Source of the DNA: Psychroflexus sp. MES1-P1E
Lineage (GTDB): Bacteria; Bacteroidota; Bacteroidia; Flavobacteriales; Flavobacteriaceae
DNA: 39,239 nt
Direction of reading: 5' to 3'
Assembly: GCF_002836055.1 (NCBI RefSeq)
Contig: NZ_PJBS01000320.1
Location: 1-39,239, forward strand
A program made the translations under genes and the position numbers. Shown one piece after another: positions 19,819-28,727 of this stretch (position 1 is the stretch's first letter; every line of letters begins with the position of its first letter). The notes beneath the pieces are model-generated. The model was not told the origin of the DNA, searched no databases, and saw only the letters and a program-made list of their open reading frames with translations.

Positions 19819-21345
19819 ATGGCCATTTTAGGGAATATTATTAAAGGGGTGATCAATTTAAGAAATTCTATTTCTTCGGAAGCTAATCACGTTCAAAATC
19901 AAAAAGAAACCCTTGAGTTTTTATTAGAAAAGGCAAAGTCTACCGAGTTTGGTAAACACTATAAATTTGATGAGCTACTCGCCTCTGAAAATCCTTATGA
20001 AAATTTTAAATCGACCATCCCCTATTTTGATTACGATAAAATCCACACCGAATGGTGGTATAAGCTTCATAAGGGAGAAAAGGATATTACTTGGCCTGGA
20101 CATCCCGATTATTTCGCCTTGAGTTCTGGCACTACGGGAAAAACGAGCAAGCGTATTCCTGTTACTGAAGATATGATTGAAGCCATAAGAAATGCGGGAA
20201 TAAAACAAATACTGGCTATTAAAAACTTTGACTTACCCGCTGATTTTTTTGAAAAAGAAATCATGATGCTTGGAAGCTCCACTAACTTAGATCTGCATAA
20301 TGACCATATTGAAGGGGAAATAAGCGGAATAAGCGCTAGCAGAATTCCTTTTTGGTTTCGTGGATTTTACAAACCTGGTGAAGATATTTCCAAAATAGAT
20401 GACTGGGATGACCGGATTCAAAAAATAGCAGAGACTGCTAAATCTTGGGATATCGGTGCATTGAGCGGCATTCCTTCTTGGATGGAGTTGATGATGGAGA
20501 AGGTTATAGACTATCATAAAGTCGAAACTATTCACGATGTATGGCCAAACTTAAAGGTATATACCTCTGGAGGCGTTGCTTTTGGACCTTATCAAAAGAG
20601 TTTTAAACGCTTGACCGGCCAACCTGTTCAAGTTATTGATACCTATCTAGCTTCAGAAGGCTTTATAGCTTTACAAACTCGACCTGAGACTAACTCTATG
20701 CAGCTGCTTACAGATAATGGAATCTTTTTTGAGTTTGTTCCTTTTCAGCCTCAGTATATAAGACCAGATGGATCCTTAAAACCAGATTCTCCATGCATAC
20801 GTCTTGAGGATGTAGAGCTCGAACAAGATTATGTTCTTATCATTAGTACAGTGAGTGGAGCTTGGAGATACACCATTGGAGATACTATTCAATTTACGGA
20901 TGTTAAGAAAGCAGAAATACAGATTACAGGGCGAACCAAATTCTTTTTAAACACTGTAGGATCTCAATTATCGGTCAACAAAATGGACACAGCCATGAAA
21001 GAATTGGAAGACCAATTCGACATTGATATCTCAGAGTATACTATTTGTGCCAAGCGTGCAGAGGATGGAGAATTTTATCATTTTTGGTATTTAGGGACGA
21101 GCCATAAAGATCTCGACATTTCAACTATAGCCAAAGCACTAGATGATAGTTTAAAATCTGCCAATAAGAATTACCAAGTCGCAAGAGATAAAGCCCTTAA
21201 CGGAGTTAAAGTTACTCTTATTGATCCCACTATTTTTCAGGACTGGAGTACGAGAAACAAAAAAAAAGGGGGACAAGTAAAAATGGAACGCGTCATGAAT
21301 GAAGAAAAATTCTCTGAATGGGAGAATTTTGTAAAAATCCACTAA
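19819..21345 (+). CDS. GH3 auxin-responsive promoter family protein
   Basis: This 508-residue protein belongs to the GH3 family of acyl-adenylating enzymes. It has the ATP/phosphate loop SSGTTGKTSKRIPVT (102-116), the VYTSGGVAFGPYQKSF segment (about 250-265), DTYLASEGFIA (about 274-284) and a YTIGDTIQFT motif (about 351-360). Plant members conjugate amino acids to jasmonate or auxin; bacterial homologues have no firmly assigned substrate. An 84-bp gap separates it from mutB, so it may have its own promoter. Confidence 0.9.
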   Translation: MAILGNIIKGVINLRNSISSEANHVQNQKETLEFLLEKAKSTEFGKHYKFDELLASENPYENFKSTIPYFDYDKIHTEWWYKLHKGEKDITWPGHPDYFALSSGTTGKTSKRIPVTEDMIEAIRNAGIKQILAIKNFDLPADFFEKEIMMLGSSTNLDLHNDHIEGEISGISASRIPFWFRGFYKPGEDISKIDDWDDRIQKIAETAKSWDIGALSGIPSWMELMMEKVIDYHKVETIHDVWPNLKVYTSGGVAFGPYQKSFKRLTGQPVQVIDTYLASEGFIALQTRPETNSMQLLTDNGIFFEFVPFQPQYIRPDGSLKPDSPCIRLEDVELEQDYVLIISTVSGAWRYTIGDTIQFTDVKKAEIQITGRTKFFLNTVGSQLSVNKMDTAMKELEDQFDIDISEYTICAKRAEDGEFYHFWYLGTSHKDLDISTIAKALDDSLKSANKNYQVARDKALNGVKVTLIDPTIFQDWSTRNKKKGGQVKMERVMNEEKFSEWENFVKIH

Positions 21346-21380
21346 TACGACATTATAATTTTAATTTGGTAAGATTCCAA

Positions 21381-22010
21381 TTAGCGATTTTCAACTAGTT
21401 GCATAATTTCTTCTGGTGATAAATAGTATTTCTTTATCCTCTTTTTATAATCTGGATCGATGTCAGCATGATTTAAGATGAAATTTTTAGTTTTCAAAAT
21501 ATAGTCTTCCATCCCTTGATTGACCGCAAAAGTATCTGCAGATCGCTCAGCATCAATAATATGATTTTCCAGATACAAGTATTTTATTCCATACCAAATC
21601 AGATTGAGCGTTCCTCTTTCTTCATAGTCCAAAATATGACCCAATTCATGTCCAATCCATCCTGTGATGATCTCTGAGGGTATATTGACTGTCTTAAATT
21701 CTTTACCCGATATTTTAAACTTTTCACTGATAAAAATATAATATTTACGCTTGGCCATTGGGGTAAGCAGACTTTTAAAATCAGGCTGAGCTTGCATCGT
21801 AGATTTTTTAATATCCGACTTAAATTTAAAAGTAATATTTACATCTTCCAATTGAGGAAAATAATCTAGAGCAAGCTCTACTTCTTTTTTAATAGAGTCT
21901 GGATAGGTATGATACTGTTTAGCCTTCATAGAAAAAATAGAGTTGAAAATTAAAAGGAGGACTAGAAGTAATGTTTTATTTTTTATCAAATTCACATTAA
22001 AATTAAGCAT
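21381..22010 (-). CDS. exported putative zinc metallopeptidase (HELGH)
   Basis: This 209-residue protein has a hydrophobic N-terminal segment (about 12-28) consistent with a signal peptide or anchor. A zinc-protease motif HELGH lies at 121-125, followed 29 residues later by AERSAD (155-160), where a glutamate or aspartate could be the third metal ligand, as in gluzincin/M48-like peptidases. I do not recognise the family. It lies 49 bp downstream of the AsmA-family gene on the same strand and may be co-transcribed with it. The fold and activity are inferred from the motif only. Confidence 0.6.
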   Translation of the reverse strand: MLNFNVNLIKNKTLLLVLLLIFNSIFSMKAKQYHTYPDSIKKEVELALDYFPQLEDVNITFKFKSDIKKSTMQAQPDFKSLLTPMAKRKYYIFISEKFKISGKEFKTVNIPSEIITGWIGHELGHILDYEERGTLNLIWYGIKYLYLENHIIDAERSADTFAVNQGMEDYILKTKNFILNHADIDPDYKKRIKKYYLSPEEIMQLVENR

Positions 22011-22059
22011 TTATAAAAGCTAAGTAGTTAATTGATAATTCAATAAATGAGTTTCATTC

Positions 22060-24684
22060 TTAATTATCTTTTTTCTTTTTAAAAAGACCTCCTAAGACAT
22101 CTTTCACTACATCCTTTATATCCTCTTGTTGGGTTTTTGTGGAGTCCTTTTCCTTTTTATCACCATCTAACAAATTATTAATTTCATCGCCAATTTTATC
22201 TTTAATGGCATTAGTTGCTTTTTCTTTTTGAGCATCTACAATCTTTGATGTGAGGTCTTTAATGGCATTTTGCATAGTTAACTGGATCTTTGGATTGGAA
22301 AAGGTTCCCGTTAATCCAACTGGAACATCAACATTCAATTGGCTAAGATCGGTATTGCTCAACTGAGCAAGCTGACCTCCTACTTCCTTTCCAAAATATT
22401 TTGCAGGAACATTGAAACTTAGATTATAATTCATCGTGTTATCAAACGAGTGACTTCCTGACACATCCACCTTGACATCGTCTAAGTTAAAATCGAAATC
22501 CTCTGCATTGATTGCTCCATTTTTAAAATTCAGTTTTGCGACAAGATCTTTTACTTTCAGCTTATCGAAGTTTAAGACCTTAAACTGACTATTCAAGTTA
22601 GAGATTAAGGGCATCTTAGCCTGTTCCACCTCTGCACTTAAAATATTTGCGAGGGCACTTCCTGCCAATGAAGTATAGATGGGCATTAAATCTTTTGTGA
22701 GATTTCCATTGAGATCAATAGTTGTACTCGCCAGCCCATTTAGTGCCTGTGCAATAGGCGCCAAACCTTTAATTAATTCCATTTGCTGAAAAGCCTCTAC
22801 AATCTTAATGGTAGTTAACCCCAACTTCATGTCAAAGTTAGGAACGTCTGAAGTCGTCACTTTCCCATCAAGACTTATGTTGCCTCCAAAAATATCAGCA
22901 TTTACATTCTTAAGGATAGCACTTTCGTTTTTTAAGGCTAGACTTCCTTTAGCATTTTTTAAAGTTAAGTTGTCATAAATGACTGTTTTAGCATTAAAGT
23001 TCAAAACAATATCTAAAAAATCAGGGATTTTTATAGCTTCTATGCTGCCTTCAGGTACAGTACTGGCCGTTTCAGTAGTTGGGTTTTCAGATTCGTTTGC
23101 TTTATTTCCAACTTCACCATCTACCGTAAAATCAGCAATATTGAAGTTGGTAGAAGTCGCCATAAAGCGTCCTTGAAGGGGTTTATCTGAAAATGCAAAT
23201 CCCATAAGATTACTCAAATCCCCTTTCATCTGAAGGTCTGTAGAGCCTGCTGTCATTTCAAAACTATTCAATTGGACAGCATTTGTTGTGAAATTGACAG
23301 TAGCGGTCTCAATATGAATCAGTTCAGCTAAGTCTGGAGACTCATAGTCAAACTTAGATAACGCCATAGAACCCTGTGCATTTACATTTTCATAAGCGTC
23401 TCGTTCTATGGAGTTCATATCAAAATTAGTCGTTATATCCGCATCCAAAATCCCGCTTAGATCTTGCTCAATATCTACAGGATAGGCTTTTTTAAGATTT
23501 GCTAGATTCAATCTCCCTTTCATTTTAAGAGCAACTAACATATTTGTAGTGAGGTTTTTAACTGATCCACTTCCCGCAAATCGATCTTGATCTATTCTGA
23601 AGTCAACATTTTTAAACTTGATATAAGTGTCTTCAACAAGTCCTGTTTCATTTTGAATTCTAATGTCTAAAGAAATATCCTCAACTTTCTTAGGTAAATC
23701 TGGGTATTGGAAAGAAGCATTATCACTGGAAGCGGAGATATCCAAAGTAGGAATATATGTATCATCTACTTTACCTTTAATAATCCCTTTTAATTGAAAA
23801 TCTCCAGTAGTTGTGACTCCATCAAGATTTGAAGCATAGGCTTCAGGGATGAGTGCTAGAAAGTTTTTGAAATCTGAAGATGGTGTAGAAAACTTTATAT
23901 CGATATCATTATAATCGTCAAAGGTTTGGACGTAACCTTCAAATTTAAGCGGTAATTGATTCACTTTAGCTTCATTTTCTAAAAATGAAAACTTCATGTT
24001 TTCTAAATCAATATTCAAGTCGGCATCCAAGACCAAAGAATTATTATTTAAATAATTGGTTCCGTCAAAGTCAAAAGAAACTTTGGAATCTGTCTGTGTT
24101 TTCAACGTAAAGACTGAGGCTTCAAAATTTCCATCACCGCTGTGACTAAACTCTGTAAGCCTTAAAAATATATTTCCACTTTCATCCAGATAATTTATTC
24201 GAGAGGAATTGATTTCATAATGACTAAGATTCAATTCAAAGGGTTTACTCTCTGTTTCGTTAGTTGTAGCTTCTTGTTCAACACCGGTTGATTTGGCGAT
24301 ATCGTAATTGGCATTCCCTAATGAATCTACTTTTACATTCATATAAGCTTCATTCAGATAGATTTCGTCTATGCTTAAGCCTTCGTCTTTGAAAAGTTGC
24401 ATGACGCCCATCGATATATTGAAAGTCTTGGCATACACTAGAGTATCCCCTTCAAAAGGAGCTTTATTAATAAGACTCAAATCTTCGAGGCTTACACTGG
24501 CATTGGGAAAATTTCTAAATAGACTCAAATTGAGAGATGACCATTCCACTTGAGCATTGACAGTATCATTAGCTGCGTTCTTTAGCATTTTTTCAAGACT
24601 TCCTTTGAATAAAATGGGAGTCAGAAATAAACCAATAATCAAGGTTAGAAATACAATGCCTATAATTTTAAATGCTTTTTTCAT
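22060..24684 (-). CDS. AsmA-family protein
   Basis: This 874-residue protein has an N-terminal membrane helix (residues about 5-25, IGIVFLTLIIGLFLTPIL), then the AsmA/chorein-like repeating beta-strand groove (NLSLFRNFPNASVSLEDLSL; IDEIYLNEAYMNVKVDSLGN; many LxVDLxG-type strands), the C-terminal AsmA region (about 560-800, including LKNVNADIFGGNISLDGKVTT) and a lysine-rich tail. AsmA-like proteins bridge the periplasm and are proposed to move phospholipids towards the outer membrane. It is longer than the minimal AsmA of about 600 residues and normal for Bacteroidota members. Confidence 0.85.
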   Translation of the reverse strand: MKKAFKIIGIVFLTLIIGLFLTPILFKGSLEKMLKNAANDTVNAQVEWSSLNLSLFRNFPNASVSLEDLSLINKAPFEGDTLVYAKTFNISMGVMQLFKDEGLSIDEIYLNEAYMNVKVDSLGNANYDIAKSTGVEQEATTNETESKPFELNLSHYEINSSRINYLDESGNIFLRLTEFSHSGDGNFEASVFTLKTQTDSKVSFDFDGTNYLNNNSLVLDADLNIDLENMKFSFLENEAKVNQLPLKFEGYVQTFDDYNDIDIKFSTPSSDFKNFLALIPEAYASNLDGVTTTGDFQLKGIIKGKVDDTYIPTLDISASSDNASFQYPDLPKKVEDISLDIRIQNETGLVEDTYIKFKNVDFRIDQDRFAGSGSVKNLTTNMLVALKMKGRLNLANLKKAYPVDIEQDLSGILDADITTNFDMNSIERDAYENVNAQGSMALSKFDYESPDLAELIHIETATVNFTTNAVQLNSFEMTAGSTDLQMKGDLSNLMGFAFSDKPLQGRFMATSTNFNIADFTVDGEVGNKANESENPTTETASTVPEGSIEAIKIPDFLDIVLNFNAKTVIYDNLTLKNAKGSLALKNESAILKNVNADIFGGNISLDGKVTTSDVPNFDMKLGLTTIKIVEAFQQMELIKGLAPIAQALNGLASTTIDLNGNLTKDLMPIYTSLAGSALANILSAEVEQAKMPLISNLNSQFKVLNFDKLKVKDLVAKLNFKNGAINAEDFDFNLDDVKVDVSGSHSFDNTMNYNLSFNVPAKYFGKEVGGQLAQLSNTDLSQLNVDVPVGLTGTFSNPKIQLTMQNAIKDLTSKIVDAQKEKATNAIKDKIGDEINNLLDGDKKEKDSTKTQQEDIKDVVKDVLGGLFKKKKDN

Positions 24685-24766
24685 AATATAGATTTAAAGC
24701 TAAAATTAAACATTGCAATGACGTGTATCCTAAAAAAAGAATTAAAATTTAGATCTGCTTAATCTT

Positions 24767-25465
24767 TTAAAAACTTTCAGAATCAGGTAATTCTTCTCCT
24801 TGTTTTAGATTAAATTTCTTTCTAAAAAGATAGACGGAAAGATATAATAGTGGAGTATCTAGCAAAGCAATAAGCGCTTTAAACAAGAAACCACTGAGGA
24901 GCAATCCACCAAATAAAGACCAATCCAGTTCACCAAAAACACATAAAAGAAAAACCACTGCGAGGGTATCTACAAACTGAGAGCAGAACGTGGAAAAATT
25001 ATTTCTCAACCACAGATGCTTTCCTTTAGTCACCTTTTTCCAAAAGTGGTAGACATAAATATCCACATATTGAGCAAGCAAGTAAGCTATCATAGAGGCG
25101 CTTACAGCTATAGCCGTAGCTCCAAAAACATCACTAAAAACTTCATCTCCAACAGGTGACCAAGGCACAGAAGGAACAGCATTAGCTAGTAGAATAATCA
25201 ACAGAGAAAACACCGACGCAAATAGTCCTAAGGTCACCACTTGATTGGCTTTCTTTTTCCCATAGATCTCACTGATGGTATCCGTAATAAGAAAGGTAAT
25301 AGGATAAGGAAGTATTCCTACCGATATTTCAAATCTATAGAGTCCAAAAAAATCCCAGTAAAAAAACTTCTTAAAGATAAGATTGGAAACCACTAAAGAA
25401 GTAATGAAAAGGGCTGTAAGAATTAGATAAATGCGTCCTGCTGAAAGTTTTTGTAATGCTGTCAA
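24767..25465 (-). CDS. queuosine-precursor transporter (YhhQ/VUT family)
   Basis: This 232-residue integral membrane protein has about six hydrophobic helices and the family signatures PYPITFLITDTISEIYGKKKANQVV (about 52-76) and WLRNNFSTFCSQFVDTLAVVFL (about 151-172). YhhQ family members import preQ0/preQ1, the precursors of the tRNA base queuosine. The only start that fits is TTG at 25465: no ATG lies nearby in frame, and homologous N-termini begin a few residues before the first helix. A promoter with both elements lies at 25527-25496. Confidence 0.88.
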   Translation of the reverse strand: MTALQKLSAGRIYLILTALFITSLVVSNLIFKKFFYWDFFGLYRFEISVGILPYPITFLITDTISEIYGKKKANQVVTLGLFASVFSLLIILLANAVPSVPWSPVGDEVFSDVFGATAIAVSASMIAYLLAQYVDIYVYHFWKKVTKGKHLWLRNNFSTFCSQFVDTLAVVFLLCVFGELDWSLFGGLLLSGFLFKALIALLDTPLLYLSVYLFRKKFNLKQGEELPDSESF

Positions 25466-25495
25466 ATATATTGGATTTGATATTTACCTTTGTGA

Positions 25496-25527
25496 CAAAT
25501 TTAAGCTGCAAATAGATGCTAAAGCAA
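25496..25527 (-). promoter_or_regulatory. promoter of the YhhQ-type transporter gene
   Basis: On the - strand, TTG at 25527-25525 is followed by a 21-nt spacer and TAAATTTG at 25503-25496, matching the Bacteroidota TTG/TAnnTTTG consensus. Transcription would start near 25490, leaving a leader of about 25 nt. This is too short for a preQ1 riboswitch. Confidence 0.55.
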
Positions 25528-25576
25528 AAACAAGCAGTAGATTATTCATCAATCAGTATTAAAATTTTCTTAAAAA

Positions 25577-26719
25577 TTGAATCTTAAACCCACAACATAT
25601 ATTGCTTTAGGGAGCAACCGAGGCGAAAAATTGCAGTTGCTCCGTAAAGCTGTAGATCATATCTACAATCGCATCGGCGACGTTACAAAAGTTTCTAAAC
25701 TATATAAAACACCAGCACTAGGTTTTGAGGGAGATGATTTTTTAAATGCTGTCATAGAAGTAAAAACCAGGTATTCCGCAAAAGATACTTTAGAAAAATT
25801 ACTCAACATAGAATTAGAACTTGGCAGAGTACGCATAAAAAATAAAGGGTACCAAGCCAGAACTATAGACTTAGATATCATTTTTTATGATGACATGACT
25901 ATCGAAACAGAAACTTTAATAGTTCCACATCCCAGACTCGCTGAACGAAAATTTGTGCTGTATCCTTTGGCGGATATTGCACCAGAGTTAAAACATCCCA
26001 AATTAGGCCAAAGCATCACAGATTTGGTTACATCTACATCAGATACTTCTTATATAGAGCCGATATCAGATCAATTGAATACCAAAATTGCCACATTCAG
26101 GCAAGTGAGTTACCTGACCATCGAGGGTAACATTGGTTCAGGTAAGACGAGCTTAGCAGAAATGATTGCTGAAGACTTCAATGGAAAACTCATTTTGGAA
26201 CGTTTTAAGGACAATCCCTTTTTACCCAAGTTCTATGAAGATCAGGCTCGATTTGCGTTTCCTTTAGAAATGTCATTTTTAGCAGATCGCCATAAACAAT
26301 TGATGGATGATATTTCCCAGCTGGATTTATTTTCAGATTTCGCTATTTCAGATTATAACCCCAATAAGTCACTTATTTTCTCAAAAGTCACCTTGCAAGA
26401 GGACGAATATGCTCTCTACAAGAAAATATTTAACATTATGTACAGTGATGTCCCTAAACCCGATGTGTACGTATATCTCTATCAAAATACCGAGCGATTG
26501 CTCAAAAATATTCAAAAAAGAGGGAGAGATTATGAACAAAATATATCTCCAGATTATTTAAGACGTATCCACGAAGGCTATTTGAATTTCTTCAACTCTC
26601 AAAATAAAATTGATGTAAAAATCATTGATATTTCGGATTTAGATTTCGTCGCTTGTCGAGAAGATTATTTATTTCTTTTAAAAGAAATATCGGAAATCAA
26701 TTCAAGACTTTCAAACTGA
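25577..26719 (+). CDS. folK: HPPK (FolK)-deoxynucleoside kinase fusion
   Basis: This two-domain protein has 380 residues. Residues 5-165 are 6-hydroxymethyl-7,8-dihydropterin pyrophosphokinase of folate synthesis: YIALGSNRGEK, FLNAVIEV, and the signature ARTIDLDIIFYDD with metal-binding D98 and D100. Residues about 178-378 are a dNK-type nucleoside kinase: P-loop GNIGSGKT (184-191), RFAFPLEMSFLADR, and the arginine-rich LID KRGRDYE. The start must be TTG at 25577: a stop codon lies two codons upstream and no in-frame ATG exists. The fusion is, to my knowledge, a recurrent Bacteroidota arrangement. Its 3' end overlaps the convergent amine-oxidase gene by 9 bp. Confidence 0.92.
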   Translation: MNLKPTTYIALGSNRGEKLQLLRKAVDHIYNRIGDVTKVSKLYKTPALGFEGDDFLNAVIEVKTRYSAKDTLEKLLNIELELGRVRIKNKGYQARTIDLDIIFYDDMTIETETLIVPHPRLAERKFVLYPLADIAPELKHPKLGQSITDLVTSTSDTSYIEPISDQLNTKIATFRQVSYLTIEGNIGSGKTSLAEMIAEDFNGKLILERFKDNPFLPKFYEDQARFAFPLEMSFLADRHKQLMDDISQLDLFSDFAISDYNPNKSLIFSKVTLQEDEYALYKKIFNIMYSDVPKPDVYVYLYQNTERLLKNIQKRGRDYEQNISPDYLRRIHEGYLNFFNSQNKIDVKIIDISDLDFVACREDYLFLLKEISEINSRLSN

Positions 26720-27760
26720 TAAGTCGAGAAGAAAGTCGGCGACTTCTCTTCCTCGGTGCACAGCTCCGTCCATATATCCTGGGGTTTGTTGTGCGGTTTC
26801 TGAAGCTGAAAAAAACAATCGATTATCAAATAAAGAGTCTCTGAGTTTAGGATTCCCATTATTTTGATGCGGCGCTAAGCTTTTCGCATTTTTAGGTATG
26901 GTATAAGTTTCATTGCGCCAGTTTAAATCTTCATAAGCTTTTAGATGCGTCTTCTCATCTAGAAAATAGCTCTCTAATAGACCCATTACCTTTTCTTTTC
27001 TTTCTTCTGAAGTTAAATGGGAATAGTTAGAATTTAAAAAGCCTACCAAAGCATCTTGATTCCGATTGCTATCGCTGTGATCGTACATCTCTTGGATAAT
27101 TTGATGGGGGCTCATTAAAGTGCCCATAAACTGTTGACTTTTCCAAAAAGCATCTTTATAAGCTATGCTAAATTTAATGGAGTCCGACATCCAAGTATGA
27201 GTGTCTTGCAAAAGCTGGTTGAAAGTCTCTGAAAGTTTAGGCCTAAACTCTATGCCTTCTGAAATTAGCTGAGGAGGACTACTCAACACGAGGTAATCTG
27301 CATCAAAAACAGTGGTACTAGTGGAAACTTGTATATGCTCATCTATAGAAATTAAATCAACGACTTCATCAAAATGAATTTTAGCTGAAGACGCTTCTGC
27401 TAAAGTCTCTATAAGATGTGAAGTACCATGATTAAACTTATAGGTGGCTGCATCTTGGGAGGGGATTTGAAAACGTTCTATATTTCCCTTCGGTCTGAAA
27501 TCATAAACTGCTTCAGCGCCATTATCTTGAGTTTTAAAAGGAATCTTCAATTCTTTTATCAATTCCATCAAGCTTGTATGCTGAGGACCAAACCATGTGG
27601 CTCCCATTTCTAGTTGACTGTTTTCTTTTTCAATAGTAAAGATACGACCACCAAGTCTTGGCCTAGCCTCAATAATTTCGACGTCAAAGTTGGAGTTTCT
27701 CAATCCATAAGCAGTCGATAAACCACTTAAGCCTGCTCCTATGATTATTACCTTAGGCAT
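26711..27760 (-). CDS. FAD-dependent amine oxidase-family oxidoreductase
   Basis: This 349-residue flavoprotein has the dinucleotide-binding motif IIGAGLSGLSTAYGL (6-20), the acidic strand end IIEARPRLGGRI (about 32-43), the substrate-domain segment MGATWFGPQHTSLMEL, and the C-terminal FAD contact ETAQQTPGYMDGAVHRGREVA (about 322-342). It resembles the monoamine oxidase/phytoene desaturase superfamily but, at 349 residues, is about 100 shorter than typical monoamine oxidases, so the substrate is uncertain. Convergent with folK (9-bp overlap) and divergent from cysE. Confidence 0.85.
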   Translation of the reverse strand: MPKVIIIGAGLSGLSTAYGLRNSNFDVEIIEARPRLGGRIFTIEKENSQLEMGATWFGPQHTSLMELIKELKIPFKTQDNGAEAVYDFRPKGNIERFQIPSQDAATYKFNHGTSHLIETLAEASSAKIHFDEVVDLISIDEHIQVSTSTTVFDADYLVLSSPPQLISEGIEFRPKLSETFNQLLQDTHTWMSDSIKFSIAYKDAFWKSQQFMGTLMSPHQIIQEMYDHSDSNRNQDALVGFLNSNYSHLTSEERKEKVMGLLESYFLDEKTHLKAYEDLNWRNETYTIPKNAKSLAPHQNNGNPKLRDSLFDNRLFFSASETAQQTPGYMDGAVHRGREVADFLLDLSV

Positions 27761-27825
27761 TTACTTTTTTAGCAAAGGTCAGGATTTAAATCATTTTTGT
27801 AGACCAAGGACTTATAAAGTAAAAT

Positions 27826-27833
27826 TAAATTTG
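27826..27833 (+). promoter_or_regulatory. possible -7 element upstream of cysE-cysM
   Basis: TAAATTTG matches TAnnTTTG exactly, 93 bp before the cysE ATG. The nearest upstream TTG is 26 nt away, outside the usual spacing, so support is weak. Confidence 0.3.
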
Positions 27834-27926
27834 AAGAATTAAGCTTAGGGCCTCACTTATAATTTCACATTTTTAAAACATAAAGGCATACATAAAAGTT
27901 TAATTTTACAGAAATACATTATCGCT

Positions 27927-28727
27927 ATGCTACCCGTATTAAAACAGGATATTATTGAAGAGATAAAAGCTGAGAAAGCTAAGGTTTGTAATATCTATGA
28001 GATAAAAAGTAAAACTGAAGAATTCACAAAACAATTGTTCCTAACTTTATTTGATAAAAATACTGATGTCGCTTCTGGAATGGACGAACTGGAAGAGCAG
28101 TTTAAAAACTTGGCCGATTTAGTTTGCTTTAAAAAAGTAGACCCCTGCCGGGAAATCTGGACCGACTTTATGAGTAAGCTTCCTGCAATTTTAAAGAAGT
28201 TGAATAAAGATGCCTGTTTTATTAAGGATAATGATCCAGCAGCCAATTCACTCGAAGAGGTCTACTTGGCTTACCCCGGATTTTACGCGATAGCGATTTA
28301 TAGGTTAAGCAATACATTAATGGAATTTGGGCTACCCTTGGTTCCTAGGTTAATGTCTGAATGTGCTCATACTCAAACGGGAAGCGATATCAATCCTGGA
28401 GCCAAAATAGGAAGTCCCTTTTTTATAGATCATGCCACAGGTGTAGTGATTGGTGAAACCTGTGTGATTGAAGATCGCGTAAAAGTTTATCAAGGAGTTA
28501 CCCTAGGGGCCTTATTGGTAAGTAAAGAGATGAAAAATAAAAAGAGACACCCCACTATAAAAAGCGATGTCACCATATACGCCAATGCTACCATTTTAGG
28601 AGGAGATACCATCGTAGGTGAAGGGTCTACGATAGGTGGTAACGTATGGTTAACCAAATCGGTTGCCAAAAACTCTAGAGTAACTCATAAATCTATGGAT
28701 AAAATCAACGAAAATAAAATAACATGA
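27927..28727 (+). CDS. cysE: serine O-acetyltransferase
   Basis: CysE acetylates L-serine with acetyl-CoA to O-acetylserine, the first committed step of cysteine synthesis. The 266-residue protein has an alpha-helical N-terminal domain and a left-handed beta-helix of hexapeptide repeats (about 150-260): ECAHTQTGSDINPGAKIGSPFFIDHATGVVIGE contains the catalytic region with H of DHATG, and GVTLGAL, TILGGDTIVGEGSTIGGNVW follow. It overlaps cysM by 4 bp (ATGA), so O-acetylserine synthesis and use are translationally coupled. Confidence 0.94.
   Translation: MLPVLKQDIIEEIKAEKAKVCNIYEIKSKTEEFTKQLFLTLFDKNTDVASGMDELEEQFKNLADLVCFKKVDPCREIWTDFMSKLPAILKKLNKDACFIKDNDPAANSLEEVYLAYPGFYAIAIYRLSNTLMEFGLPLVPRLMSECAHTQTGSDINPGAKIGSPFFIDHATGVVIGETCVIEDRVKVYQGVTLGALLVSKEMKNKKRHPTIKSDVTIYANATILGGDTIVGEGSTIGGNVWLTKSVAKNSRVTHKSMDKINENKIT

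Noticed and set aside
25466-25495. preQ1 riboswitch upstream of the queuosine-precursor transporter
   Set aside because: The predicted promoter leaves a leader of about 25 nt, too short for the aptamer, and no aptamer-like pairing was seen.
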